Source of the DNA: Chlamydomonas sphaeroides
Taxonomy: Eukaryota; Chlorophyta; Chlorophyceae; Chlamydomonadales; Chlamydomonadaceae
NCBI GenBank assembly: GCA_001662425.1
Contig: BDDC01001234.1
Location: 3,800-30,614 of the forward strand
Direction: 5' to 3'
DNA: 26,815 nucleotides
Shown: positions 18,689 to 26,815 of the stretch, in pieces
Layout of the letters: each line of letters starts with the position of its first letter
How positions within the stretch are numbered: position 1 is the stretch's first letter
Notes under the pieces: generated by a model
What the model was told of the DNA's origin: nothing
The model's input: the letters and a program-made list of their open reading frames with translations, nothing else
Database searches by the model: none
Position numbers and translations under genes: made by a program

Positions 18689-21600
18689 ATGCCACCGGCT
18701 TCCTCCCGCCGAGGCAGCAAGAAGGCGGACGCCGCCCAGGCAACGCTCGCGCAGTCCTGGGCCCGCGCAGCCAAGCCCGCGGCTGCAGCTGCCACTGGCA
18801 ACACGGCCCTCGCACCCGCAGTCCCTCCTTCCGCTGCATCCCCCTCTGTGGACGATGTGCAGGCGAGCGACCGCGGCGCCGACCAGGGCCGCCAGCCCGG
18901 CGCCTGGGGCTCGCTGCGCAGCCCCGGCTCCCTAAACGCGGCCGCCAACCCGGCCCCGCCCTCCCCTGGCGGTGCCTCCGGCAGCAACGGCAGCCGCAGC
19001 AGCGAACCCTCCGTCATCGTCATAAGCGACTCGGAGCCCAGCGCCTCCTCGGGCTACGCCTCTGCTAACGAGGAAGCATCACCGTCGACATCACAGCGCG
19101 TGGCCGCGCCTGCCTCCGTGTACGGCACCGCTCCACGCAGCCGATGGGCCCCGATCGCAGGCGCGACCCTGCCTCTCTCTACCGCCAGCGGCGCCCGGTC
19201 GCTGCCGCCGCCGCCAGGCTCTGGGCCGCCAGGCGCCGACGACAGCGGCCCGGGCCCCAGTGGGTCCGCCGCGGCGGCGGCCCAGGGGCCGGATGCTCTG
19301 ACGGCAGGCATGGCTCATCTAAGCCTGGGTGGTGGCGGCGCGCAGCGGGCAGCGGGCCGCAAGGTGCTGCCGAGTGTGTCTGGCCGTGACGACGCAACCG
19401 CGGCGGCGGGCTTGCCAGTTCGGCGGGCCAGCCGGGCCAAGGCGGCGCAGCAGCCACCGGCGGCAGGCGCTGACGAAGGGGGCGAGGCGGAGGCCGGCGC
19501 GGCGCCACAGGCCGCCGCCAAGGGCCGTGGCCGCGGCCGGACAGCGCGGGGGACAGCAAAGGCCGATGCGCCCCGCTGCGGCAACGCGCTGGGCGGTGGC
19601 GACCGGCTGCTGTGGACCGAGCTGACGGCGGAGGAGCGACAGGCTGCGGCTGACAAAGAAGCCACAATCCGGTGGGCTGCCTGGGGTAGCCAGAGCGCCC
19701 GCGACATTGCCGCGGGTTGCCGCACCCTGTGCCGTTAGGGCGTGGGTCCGGAGGTGACCGACCCCTGCGCAGGCCGGTCCGCTCGCCTGCTCGCCGCGAG
19801 GCGTTGACGTCAGCTGCGCTCCCCTGGTCGCCCCTGTCCCGTGTGCGTGATTGGGCTTAGTTGGGAGCCGCTGCCCGCCGAGGAGCCGTCGCAGCGGGTC
19901 GACGACGCCGGCGGCGCCGGCACCGCTCCCCGCGGCGCGATCTACCACCTCTTCTCGATTGACATCGAGACCGTCGACACCATGCGGTGCGGCGTGGGCA
20001 GCTCTGGGTGCGAGTGATCCCTCCCGGCCCCGCTTCCCCAGCAGATGTGGGACCGCTTGGCAGATGGCAGGGAAGGGACGAGCCTCGCACTAGTTGGAGC
20101 GGAGCACAGGGCTCTCAGCAGAAGCCATGCGCACTGCCTGCCGCAGCGCCGCGTCTGCGGCGCTTGCTCCTGTTCGCCAGTCGTGGTCGCTCCGTCCTGC
20201 CATGTTGCCCGCAGCAAGGGCAGGGGCGTCTTTCCGCGGCCAGACCAGTGCCTGCTGCTGGAGCTGGCGGCCGTGGACATGGGCCCCATGCCGTCGCTGC
20301 AGGAGAGGCCCGGCCGCTGGGGCGGTGCGGCGGCAGCCGCCGCCCCTCAGCGGCCTCCCTTCAGCACGCTGGTAAACCCGGGGCGCTCCTTCAAGGACCA
20401 CAAGACGGCCGAACACTGTGGTGAGACCGCACAGGCGACTGGGGCGGGCACCGCAGCGGCAGGCCTGAGGCAGCGGCCGCCTCGTGTTGCGGCAGCCGCA
20501 ACAGCCGCAACAGCCGAGGCCGTGGTGGCGGCGCGCCCAGCCGGGCGGTGCTGCAGGCTGTGGGTCTTTGAGGGGGTGGTGCGATGGCCGCCAACGCTCG
20601 CCTGCCGCCCACGCAGGCATCACGTACGGCGAAGTCTCAGCTCCCGGCGTGCCGTACACCGGCGAGGCGCTGCGCCGGTTCAAGGCCTACATCGAGGAGG
20701 GCTGCGCCGCCACCGCCGCCGCTGCGGCCGCCGCGGCCTCGTCCTCCTCCTCTTCCTCTGCCTCCCCCGCCGTGCCGGTGGTGCCGGTGCTGATGGCGCA
20801 CAACGGCACCCGCTTCGACCTGCCGGTGCTGTGGTGCGAGTGCAAGCGCGCCGGCGTGTCGTGGCCGCAGGACTGGTGGTGAGAAGGCGGTGGGGTCGCA
20901 ACGACCGCAGCGCGCTGGGGCAAAGACAGAGAGAGGCCAGGTTGCGGCCGCAGGGATCGGGCCGCGGGACCGCCACTCGAGTGACAGCTGGGGGCTGCTC
21001 GCCTGCCCGCCGAGGTTGAGGCTAAGGCTACGATATACCAGCAGAAGAAGGAGCGGGAGCGGGGCGGTGGACGGCGGCGGGGCATGATGGGTTGGCCCTG
21101 CTCCTCCCTGCCCCTCCCTGCCCCTGTCCTCCTGCTGCTCCTCGCGCCAGGTACCTGGACACGCTGCAGCTGGCTCAGGTGCTGTGGACCAGGGCGCAGC
21201 GGCCCGCCAAGGCCCCCGTGGCGGCGGAGGGCGAGGACGACGGGGCCGAGGCCGAGGCAGCGGCTGAGGCGGAGGAGGGCGACGCGGACGAGGGCGAGGG
21301 TGAGGCGGGCCCGGGGTGGCGAGGGCCAAGGGTGGCCACGACCTCAAGGATAACGGGGGCGAAGGGCCCAAGCAGCTTCTGCTTAAGCGCTTGCTCTCGC
21401 CCCGGGCTGCCCCATGTAACAGCCATAGCGTGTGTCCTGGCCTTCTGCCTCACACACCCGGCCTGTGGATGGCCCTCTGCCCCGCTGTTGCCGCGCAGCC
21501 CCGCCCCAGGCCGGTCCCCGGTCGCGCAGCGCCGCCCGCGTGGAGACCTCTGTCGCCATGGCGGCGCTGCGGCTGTGGGCGGGCGTCACCAGCGACGGCC

Positions 21601-24600
21601 AGGCGCACAGGTGCGGCGCCAGGCAGGCAGGCAGGCTGGCTGGCTGGCAGCCAGGCAGGCAGGCAGGCCGCCAGGGCCGTGCATGCCCCGCGCCCTGCGT
21701 GCCCTGCCCGCCTCCCGCCGGCCCTCACAAGGCCAGCCCCCTGCCTGCCACCGCAACCGTGCCGTTCCCTCCCAGCCCGCCCCACCCTTCAACCCCAATC
21801 GTCCCTCAGGGCGCTGGTGGACGCCGCCGACCTGGCCGCGGTGTGGGCCCGCTTGCACGCCACCTTCGGGCGGCCCTCCATCCGCCACCTGGCGCTGCTG
21901 CCCGCCAGCGCACGCAGCGAGCGCGCCGTCGCGGGTGGGGCCTCCCTGCGTGGCGCCATCGCAGCGCCTGCCTGCACTGCGCGGCGCAGGGCGCCCGGCC
22001 CCCTGCCCGCCGCCGCGCAGCGTTTCGCCAAGCGAGGCCGAGCTGACGGCTCAGCTCGCACCCGTGCTCAGCCGCCAGCTCCCGCTCCCACTCCCGCTTT
22101 GAATCCCTAGCCCTGCACCCGCGGCCGCCGCCTCTCCCCGCCCCGCCCCCAAGGCCCGCTGCACGGCCTGGCGCTGGTGAGCGAGGCCACCCGCGAGGAC
22201 GCGCTCACGGCCCACATGCAGGCCGCAGCGGAGCGCCGCCTGCTGCCGGAGCGCCGCGGAGCGCCCCGCGACGACGCGCAGCCCACGCAGCCGCCGGGCG
22301 GGGCGCCCAGCGCGCCGCCGCTGGTGGTGACTGTGTCGCAGCTCATCCGGCTGGGCGAGTGCGGCCAGGTGCACATCGCGCGGCGGCAGGGCTGGTCGCC
22401 CGAGTTTCAGATGTTTGACATCAAGCGGGTCGCGCCCGCGGAGCCGCAGCCCGCGGGGGCCGGGGGCGGCGGCGGGCCATCGCAGTCGCAGGCTCAGCCC
22501 CAGGAGCCTCAGCTGCTGCCGCTGGTGGTGCTGCTCAAGGGCCTCAAACTGCGCTTCATGAGCGGCGCGCAGTAAGCCAGCCGGGGGAGGGGTGGGCCCG
22601 GGCGCAAGCGGCCGTGGGCGGTCAGGGCCGCGGACTGCTTGGGTAGCGGCCGGGCAGCGGAAGGGGCCGCACCGATGCAAGGCCTTTGCCGCGCGGCGCC
22701 TGGGCGCGTGGGCAGTTTGTTGGATTACCCCTCGCAGCCGCTGCCGCCGCCAATGCCGCTTCGCTCCCCACACCCCACACCCGCCGGCCCGCTGCCGCAG
22801 GTTCGCATACGACGGCGCCCACAAGCCCAAGTGGGACCTCAAGCTGGTCAGCGGCGCGCAGCCGGGCGCCGCCAAGCCCAAGCCCAAGCCCAAGTCGCCG
22901 CGCGCCGCCGCCGCCAAGGGCGGCCGGCGCGGCGCCAGGGGCGCCGCCGAGGCCGGCGACGACGCGGCTACCCTCGCTGCGGCTGCCGCGGCTGCTGGCC
23001 CCGCGGCTGCGGTGGAGGACATGGATGACGTGGCCAAGCTGGTGCGGCTGCTGGACAACATCGTCGCGCACGTGAGGCAGGGGCGGGCGGGGTGGAGAGG
23101 GCCGGGAGGGGCTCGCGCAGGAGGGGAGGCGCATGTCTGGAGGGCGCGAGGAGCCGGGCAGCTGCGGGGGCAGAGCGGGGGGACGGGGCCGTCGGGCTTC
23201 CGGCCGACGGCGACGGCGCCGCGCGGGGGGCTGCCGGTGCACCGGCTGGGGGTGCGTGCCCGCGGCTGCCCCGGCGCCACCCTGGCGCCGCCCTCTCTTG
23301 CCGCCGGCCCCTGCTGCCCAGACCGCTAGGATGGCCAGGGGCCCGGAGGCCGCCGCGCAGTTGAAGCACTACTCGTGCGGCAGCGCTGACCCCGCCAGCC
23401 GCGGCAAGACGGTGCGTTGGGGAGGGACGGGGCGGGGCATGGGGTGGGTGGGAGGCGGGTGCGGGGCGCTCCACCTGGGCCGCCGGTGGGGGAGGAGACT
23501 GGGACTTGTATCCCGCCGCCAGTGCCCGTGCCGGCACGCCTCGGCGGCACCCCGTCCGCACGCTGCGCAACGCCCCCGCCGGCGCTCCACCTAGTGGCAC
23601 ACACCTTGGACTCAGCCTCGCAAGTGGACCTCTTGCGCCTTCTCGCTGCCCGCTCCATGCCGACCACCCACCCACTCCACAATCACTCCCCACGCAACCA
23701 CACAACCACACTCACCGCCACACACCCCGCCCACCCCTCCTCCCCACTACGCCCAGGTGCTCAAGGTGCAGCTGGACGCACGGGTGGAGCGGGGCCCCGG
23801 GCCCCACGGCCCAGCGCCGCCGACGGGGGCCGCCAGGGCGGAGGCGGGCGGAGGCGGCTGCCGCGTGCCGCTGCGCTGGGAAGCGCTCACTGGGCTGGCC
23901 GCCTACGATCCCAAGACCGCCTCCTACCGGGACCTTGCCTGGCCGCCGCTGGAGCCCTGGCTGCCGCACCCCGCCTCGCCTGGCGGCGCCGGCGCGACGC
24001 AGGGCGCGGGGGGCGCGCCGCTCAGCCCCGGTGCTGTTGGCGGCGGCGGCGAGGGCGAGGCGGCGCTGGCCCGGGCGCTGGAGGAGCTCAAGCAGGACAA
24101 CCTGGCGCGCGTGCGGGCGGTGCTGCCGGTGCGAGGGTGTCGGGGCTTGTGAGGGCCCTGGTGACGGGGGGCTGCACCGGGGCAGTAGCGACCTGGTGTG
24201 CAACGTCCGCGCGCAAGCCCGGTGGATCCACAGCTGTCAGCATCCATGTTGGTCGGCGCACGCATGGGGCCAGAGGGGTGGTGGCGGCGGCAGCAGCGTC
24301 CTGGTGCACCGGGCCCCCAGACAGGCGGGCTTACTGCTCTCGTAGGGCAGGGCTGTGGGGCCCACGGCCCTCCTGCTCTGCTCCGGCGCTGCCGCTGCCC
24401 CGCCCCACCCGGCGAGCTCTCCCCTCTGTCTGCCGCTGGCCGCCGCCCGGCCGCAGGACGTGGCCTCCTCCGACGTGCTGGATGTGGCTGTGCTGCCCGA
24501 GTTTGTGTGGTGCGCTTTCGGGGAAGCGGGGGGAGGGTGTGTGCGGTGTTGGTATGGTGAGCGCGCTGGCGGCCGCTGGCGCCAGGGGCTGGCGCGTTGG

Positions 24601-24884
24601 CTGCGAGGGCGCTGACCCGCACCATCCGCCTGCCTCCCGGCGCCCCTGCAGCGACTGCTTCTTGGGCTCCGTCGTGCGCCCGCCCTTGCTAGCACGCACT
24701 CGGGGCCATTGCTGCCGGGTCGCATGCTGTGACAATCCCTCCTTGCCTCCTAGCTCCCCTCCCCGCACTGAGCCGCCTCGCTCCGCACCGTTGCTGTCCC
24801 CGCTCCTACCCCAGGGTGAGCAGCAGTGGCTACGGGGTCAAGCTCAAGGCGGTGCACATTGTGCGCCGCAACGGGCGGCGCTAG
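18689..24884 (+). CDS. TREX-like DEDDh exonuclease fused to a viral-SSB-like C-terminal module
   Basis: Thirteen exons join in phase to about 1078 aa: 18689-19671, 19861-19986, 20215-20420, 20617-20878, 21151-21299, 21499-21610, 21810-21934, 22154-22571, 22801-23071, 23322-23411, 23757-24128, 24457-24509 and 24815-24884. Residues 1-330 are disordered and contain VIVISDSE (109-116), a SUMO-interaction-like motif. The DEDDh 3'-5' exonuclease domain spans about 355-640. Motif I is FSIDIET (D362, E364), motif II is LMAHNGTRFDLPVL (D506), and motif III is HRALVD (H612, D617). All four acidic residues and the His are present, so activity on DNA or RNA ends is likely. The MAHNG-x-RFD block is TREX-like. 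The C-terminal module, about 700-1078, has hydrophobic strand-like blocks (LLPLVVLLKGLKLRFMSG, YDGAHKPKWDLKLV, VRLLDNIV, VLKVQLDAR) and ends FVWVSSSGYGVKLKAVHIV. That order resembles single-stranded-DNA-binding-like proteins of large DNA viruses, from memory only. No TGTAA was seen downstream. Confidence 0.8.
21618..21669 (+). repeat. Imperfect GGCA/GGCT tetranucleotide repeat
   Basis: A run of GGCA, GGCT and CAGG units lies in the intron 21611-21809 of the exonuclease gene. It is a simple-sequence expansion just inside the donor site, with no coding role, and is likely length-variable between strains. Confidence 0.7.
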
Positions 24885-25753
24885 CACGGCGCCGGGGCCT
24901 CAGGGGTAGGGGCCACGGTGGGCGCCGCCCAGCGACCCCCGCTCTCTTTGGGCCGCTGCTTGCAAGGGACGGCGGCGCGCAGCCATGCAGCCATGCTTGG
25001 GCAGCGGCCAGGGAGTGCGAGCATGCGCGGCTGAGCAGGACGGCCGCGGCGCCGGCCCATTCGCGGTGTGGCTGCCGGCGCACGGCAGTGGCGCGTTGGG
25101 AGCGAGACGCTGGCAGCGGTCTGGGGCGTTGGCACCGGCTGTTGCGGTGGATGCTGCCCAGCTGTCCCCCGCTGCGCTAGGCAGTGAGCTCGGTCCTGAT
25201 GGTTTGGGGCTGGGCGGCAGGTTGCAGGCTTGTTGCCGCAACGCCGTGGGGTGCTGCGCAGCATCGTCGATGGCGGGTTGTGGTGCGTATCTGCATACGG
25301 GCTGCCCAGGGCCAGGAGGGCACCGCCGATTTTGGCGGGGTGGAACCATCCTTACAAGACTTCGAGTTGCAGGCGACTGGAAGTGCAAGCTTGTCGGTGG
25401 CGGTCGCCGGGACAGGAACGGGTTGCCGACATTTGAGCAATTACAGAGGGGAGCTTGCTTCCGCACCTGAGGTCGCTCAGAAGCGCACACGACACCACGA
25501 CCAACCGCATATGCCTTGCATTCCCCTAGCAAGCCCACATGCACGGCCGCGGTGCACAGCATGGCGAGTTTGGCCAGCCCGTCGTGGCGGCACCGGCCCC
25601 GTCGACGCCGCTGGCACATCCCTCGCCCCTCACGCCCCCACAAGTTCCCATCAGCGTCCGCTTCCGCGACATGCCCCTTGACAACGCGCGCCCTCTTGCC
25701 GCCTCCGACACTGTCGCCCACGCGCATCGATCTCGGCGACTGGCGGTGCCGCG
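24885..25753. other. Convergent intergenic region (3' UTRs)
   Basis: About 870 bases between the end of the exonuclease gene and the end of SmF. Minus-strand TGTAA signals at 25441-25445 and 25352-25356 fit the SmF transcript. I see no plus-strand TGTAA for the exonuclease gene and no supportable coding sequence. Open frames such as 25184-25681 are low-complexity and lack any domain. Confidence 0.5.
25441..25445 (-). terminator. Candidate poly(A) signal TGTAA
   Basis: TGTAA on the minus strand, about 309 bases downstream of the SmF stop codon at 25754-25756. A second copy lies at 25352-25356. Confidence 0.45.
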
Positions 25754-26011
25754 CTAGGTCATCGGCTCGTCCTCCTCTGGGACGCCTCGAAGGTACATTA
25801 CGTTGTTGCATCGAATGAGCACCTCGCCGAGTTGCCCGGTGAACTGGCCGTCAATGTACTCCTCCGTGCTCGCGAGTTGCAGGTTCATGTAGGAGTCCGT
25901 CGACACAAGGTAACCCTTGTACTCCATGCCCCATTTGAGCTTGACGATGACCTGCTTGCCGGTGAGCTCTTGAAGGAATGGCTTGGGGTTCACCGGCACA
26001 AACGCCGCCAT
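25754..26011 (-). CDS. SNRPF: Small nuclear ribonucleoprotein F (SmF)
   Basis: Core spliceosomal Sm protein. SmF joins the seven-member Sm ring that assembles on the Sm site of U1, U2, U4 and U5 snRNAs. A single exon gives 85 aa, the usual SmF length, beginning with the family's N-terminal NPKPFL stretch. The Sm1 motif (VIVKLKWGMEYKGYL, with D, Y, M, N following) and Sm2 motif (GEVLIRCNNVMYLRGV) are intact, including the RCNN RNA-contact residues. The acidic end PEEDEP is also typical. The start is the only Met that gives the conserved N-terminus. The gene lacks introns, in contrast to the densely split genes around it. Its closest alternative, LSm6, is excluded by the NPKPF start and the YKGYL/EEYIDG stretches. 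Confidence 0.97.
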   Translation of the reverse strand: MAAFVPVNPKPFLQELTGKQVIVKLKWGMEYKGYLVSTDSYMNLQLASTEEYIDGQFTGQLGEVLIRCNNVMYLRGVPEEDEPMT

Positions 26012-26815
26012 TGCTGCAGCCGCTGCCTAGCGCAACTTGGTGAGCTTCCTAGGCTTTAAAGCAAGGGGCTTGCTCGCGACTAAAGATTAGGTGAGAATTT
26101 GGCGGCCCTTACGCTGTGTAAGGTGTTGTGCTGTAGGCGGTAGCACGTATAAGCCAGGGAACGGAAGTCAGGCTATGCCTACTCGCGCTCTTCGTGTATC
26201 GGCACCCGCTTTCACCCGCGCACGCCCGTGCCTTTCCCCGGGTCCATGTGTCCGCGTCCGGCCAAACCGCAAGGGATGCGCAAGGAGACAGCGTATGCAT
26301 GAGGGTGGCAGGTCAGTATGTTTGGCAGAACAAAGCAAGGCCAGGCGCAAGGCTGGCGACGGCGTATCTGACGATAGGATGCTTCCACGCTGGTTCTACA
26401 GAAAAAGTTAGGATGCGGACCAACAGTTGACACATACGGGGATCTATGCGCCAGCTTACAACTCCAGCCCTTCAGATGCCACAAGCACAGGTGGCGACCG
26501 CGGCCGTAACCTCTAATGCTTCTTGCCCGAAACGCCAAACTGTAAACCCGTGCCCAGACCCACTGGACGTGCTCTTTGTGCAGCGGGCCACAAGGCCGCC
26601 GAGGGCCCGTCAGCCATTCGGTGGCGTTCGCAAGGTGCGCATGGAGCTTGTGAGGCGCCTGTAACCTGGGGCTGGAGTCTGGCGGCGGATGCAGCGGGGC
26701 GGCGGGGCGCGGAGGGAAGCACCCGCGGCAAGCGGCCGAGCTCGCCTCTGGAGGAGGGCTGACATCGCGGTTCGGTCGCTGGTGGCTGGGCGTGGGAGCT
26801 CCGCCTAGGATAATT
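26012..26815. other. SmF upstream region and right flank
   Basis: The first part should hold the SmF 5' UTR and promoter. Further right I found no convincing gene. One weak possibility is the last exon of a minus-strand gene lying beyond the window: a TACAG acceptor-like site before a short frame ending FGVSGKKH and a stop at 26513-26515, with a minus-strand TGTAA at 26456-26460, 53 bases downstream. Nothing in it identifies a family. Confidence 0.35.

Noticed and set aside
18737..18760. PCNA-interaction box at the exonuclease N-terminus (QATLAQSW)
   Set aside because: The first of the two required aromatic positions is Ser; too degenerate to list as a feature.
18689..24884. The exonuclease gene as part of an integrated giant-virus segment
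   Set aside because: It has 12 typical spliceosomal introns and cellular-type neighbours with the same composition; at most a domesticated module, not a viral insertion.
23417..25180. Plus-strand open frame of 587 codons over the end of the exonuclease gene
   Set aside because: Low-complexity, out of frame with exons 11-13, and runs past the supported stop into intergenic DNA.
25184..25681. Plus-strand frame of 165 codons in the convergent gap
   Set aside because: No domain or splice support; overlaps the expected SmF 3' UTR.
26513..26731. Minus-strand frame at the right edge ending FGVSGKKH
   Set aside because: Could be a terminal exon of a gene beyond the window, but too short and unrecognisable to call.

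Overview
The window is nuclear DNA of a GC-rich green alga, most likely a volvocine or chlamydomonadalean species. Genes are split into many short exons whose introns run mostly from GTGAG/GTGCG-type donors to CAG acceptors. TGTAA, the usual algal poly(A) signal, lies downstream of several stops. Proteins carry long Ala/Gly/Pro/Gln-rich linkers, and at least one product has a transit-peptide-like N-terminus. All gene models were built by hand: reading frame was joined across every intron, and phase closes in every multi-exon model given here. They are not confirmed by transcripts.

Layout, left to right. (1) 1290-2338, minus: a four-exon small protein with a plastid-type leader. (2) 2692-4926, plus: a TPMT-like methyltransferase whose 5' exon is uncertain. 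(3) 5574-6101, minus: an intronless paralogue of gene 1. (4) 6311-14575, plus: a 25-exon gene for condensin II subunit CAP-D3 (NCAPD3), about 1666 aa; the 360-base N gap at 11610-11969 lies entirely inside one of its introns. (5) 15371-18285, minus: a seven-exon wax-synthase-like MBOAT acyltransferase, about 697 aa. (6) 18689-24884, plus: a 13-exon gene of about 1078 aa that joins a low-complexity N-terminus with a SUMO-interaction-like motif, a TREX-like DEDDh 3'-5' exonuclease domain, and a C-terminal module whose layout recalls the single-stranded-DNA-binding-like proteins of large DNA viruses. (7) 25754-26011, minus: intronless spliceosomal SmF (SNRPF).

The genes alternate between divergent pairs sharing short upstream regions (2339-2691, 6102-6310, 18286-18688) and convergent pairs sharing 3' space (4927-5573, 14576-15370, 24885-25753). 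They do not form a pathway: the functions are plastid-associated (1, 3), small-molecule methylation (2), chromosome condensation (4), lipid esterification (5), nucleic-acid processing (6) and splicing (7). The most interesting items are the exonuclease fusion of gene 6, the split/intronless paralogue pair 1 and 3, and two probable GC-AG introns. No tRNA, rRNA, CRISPR or transposon was recognised.
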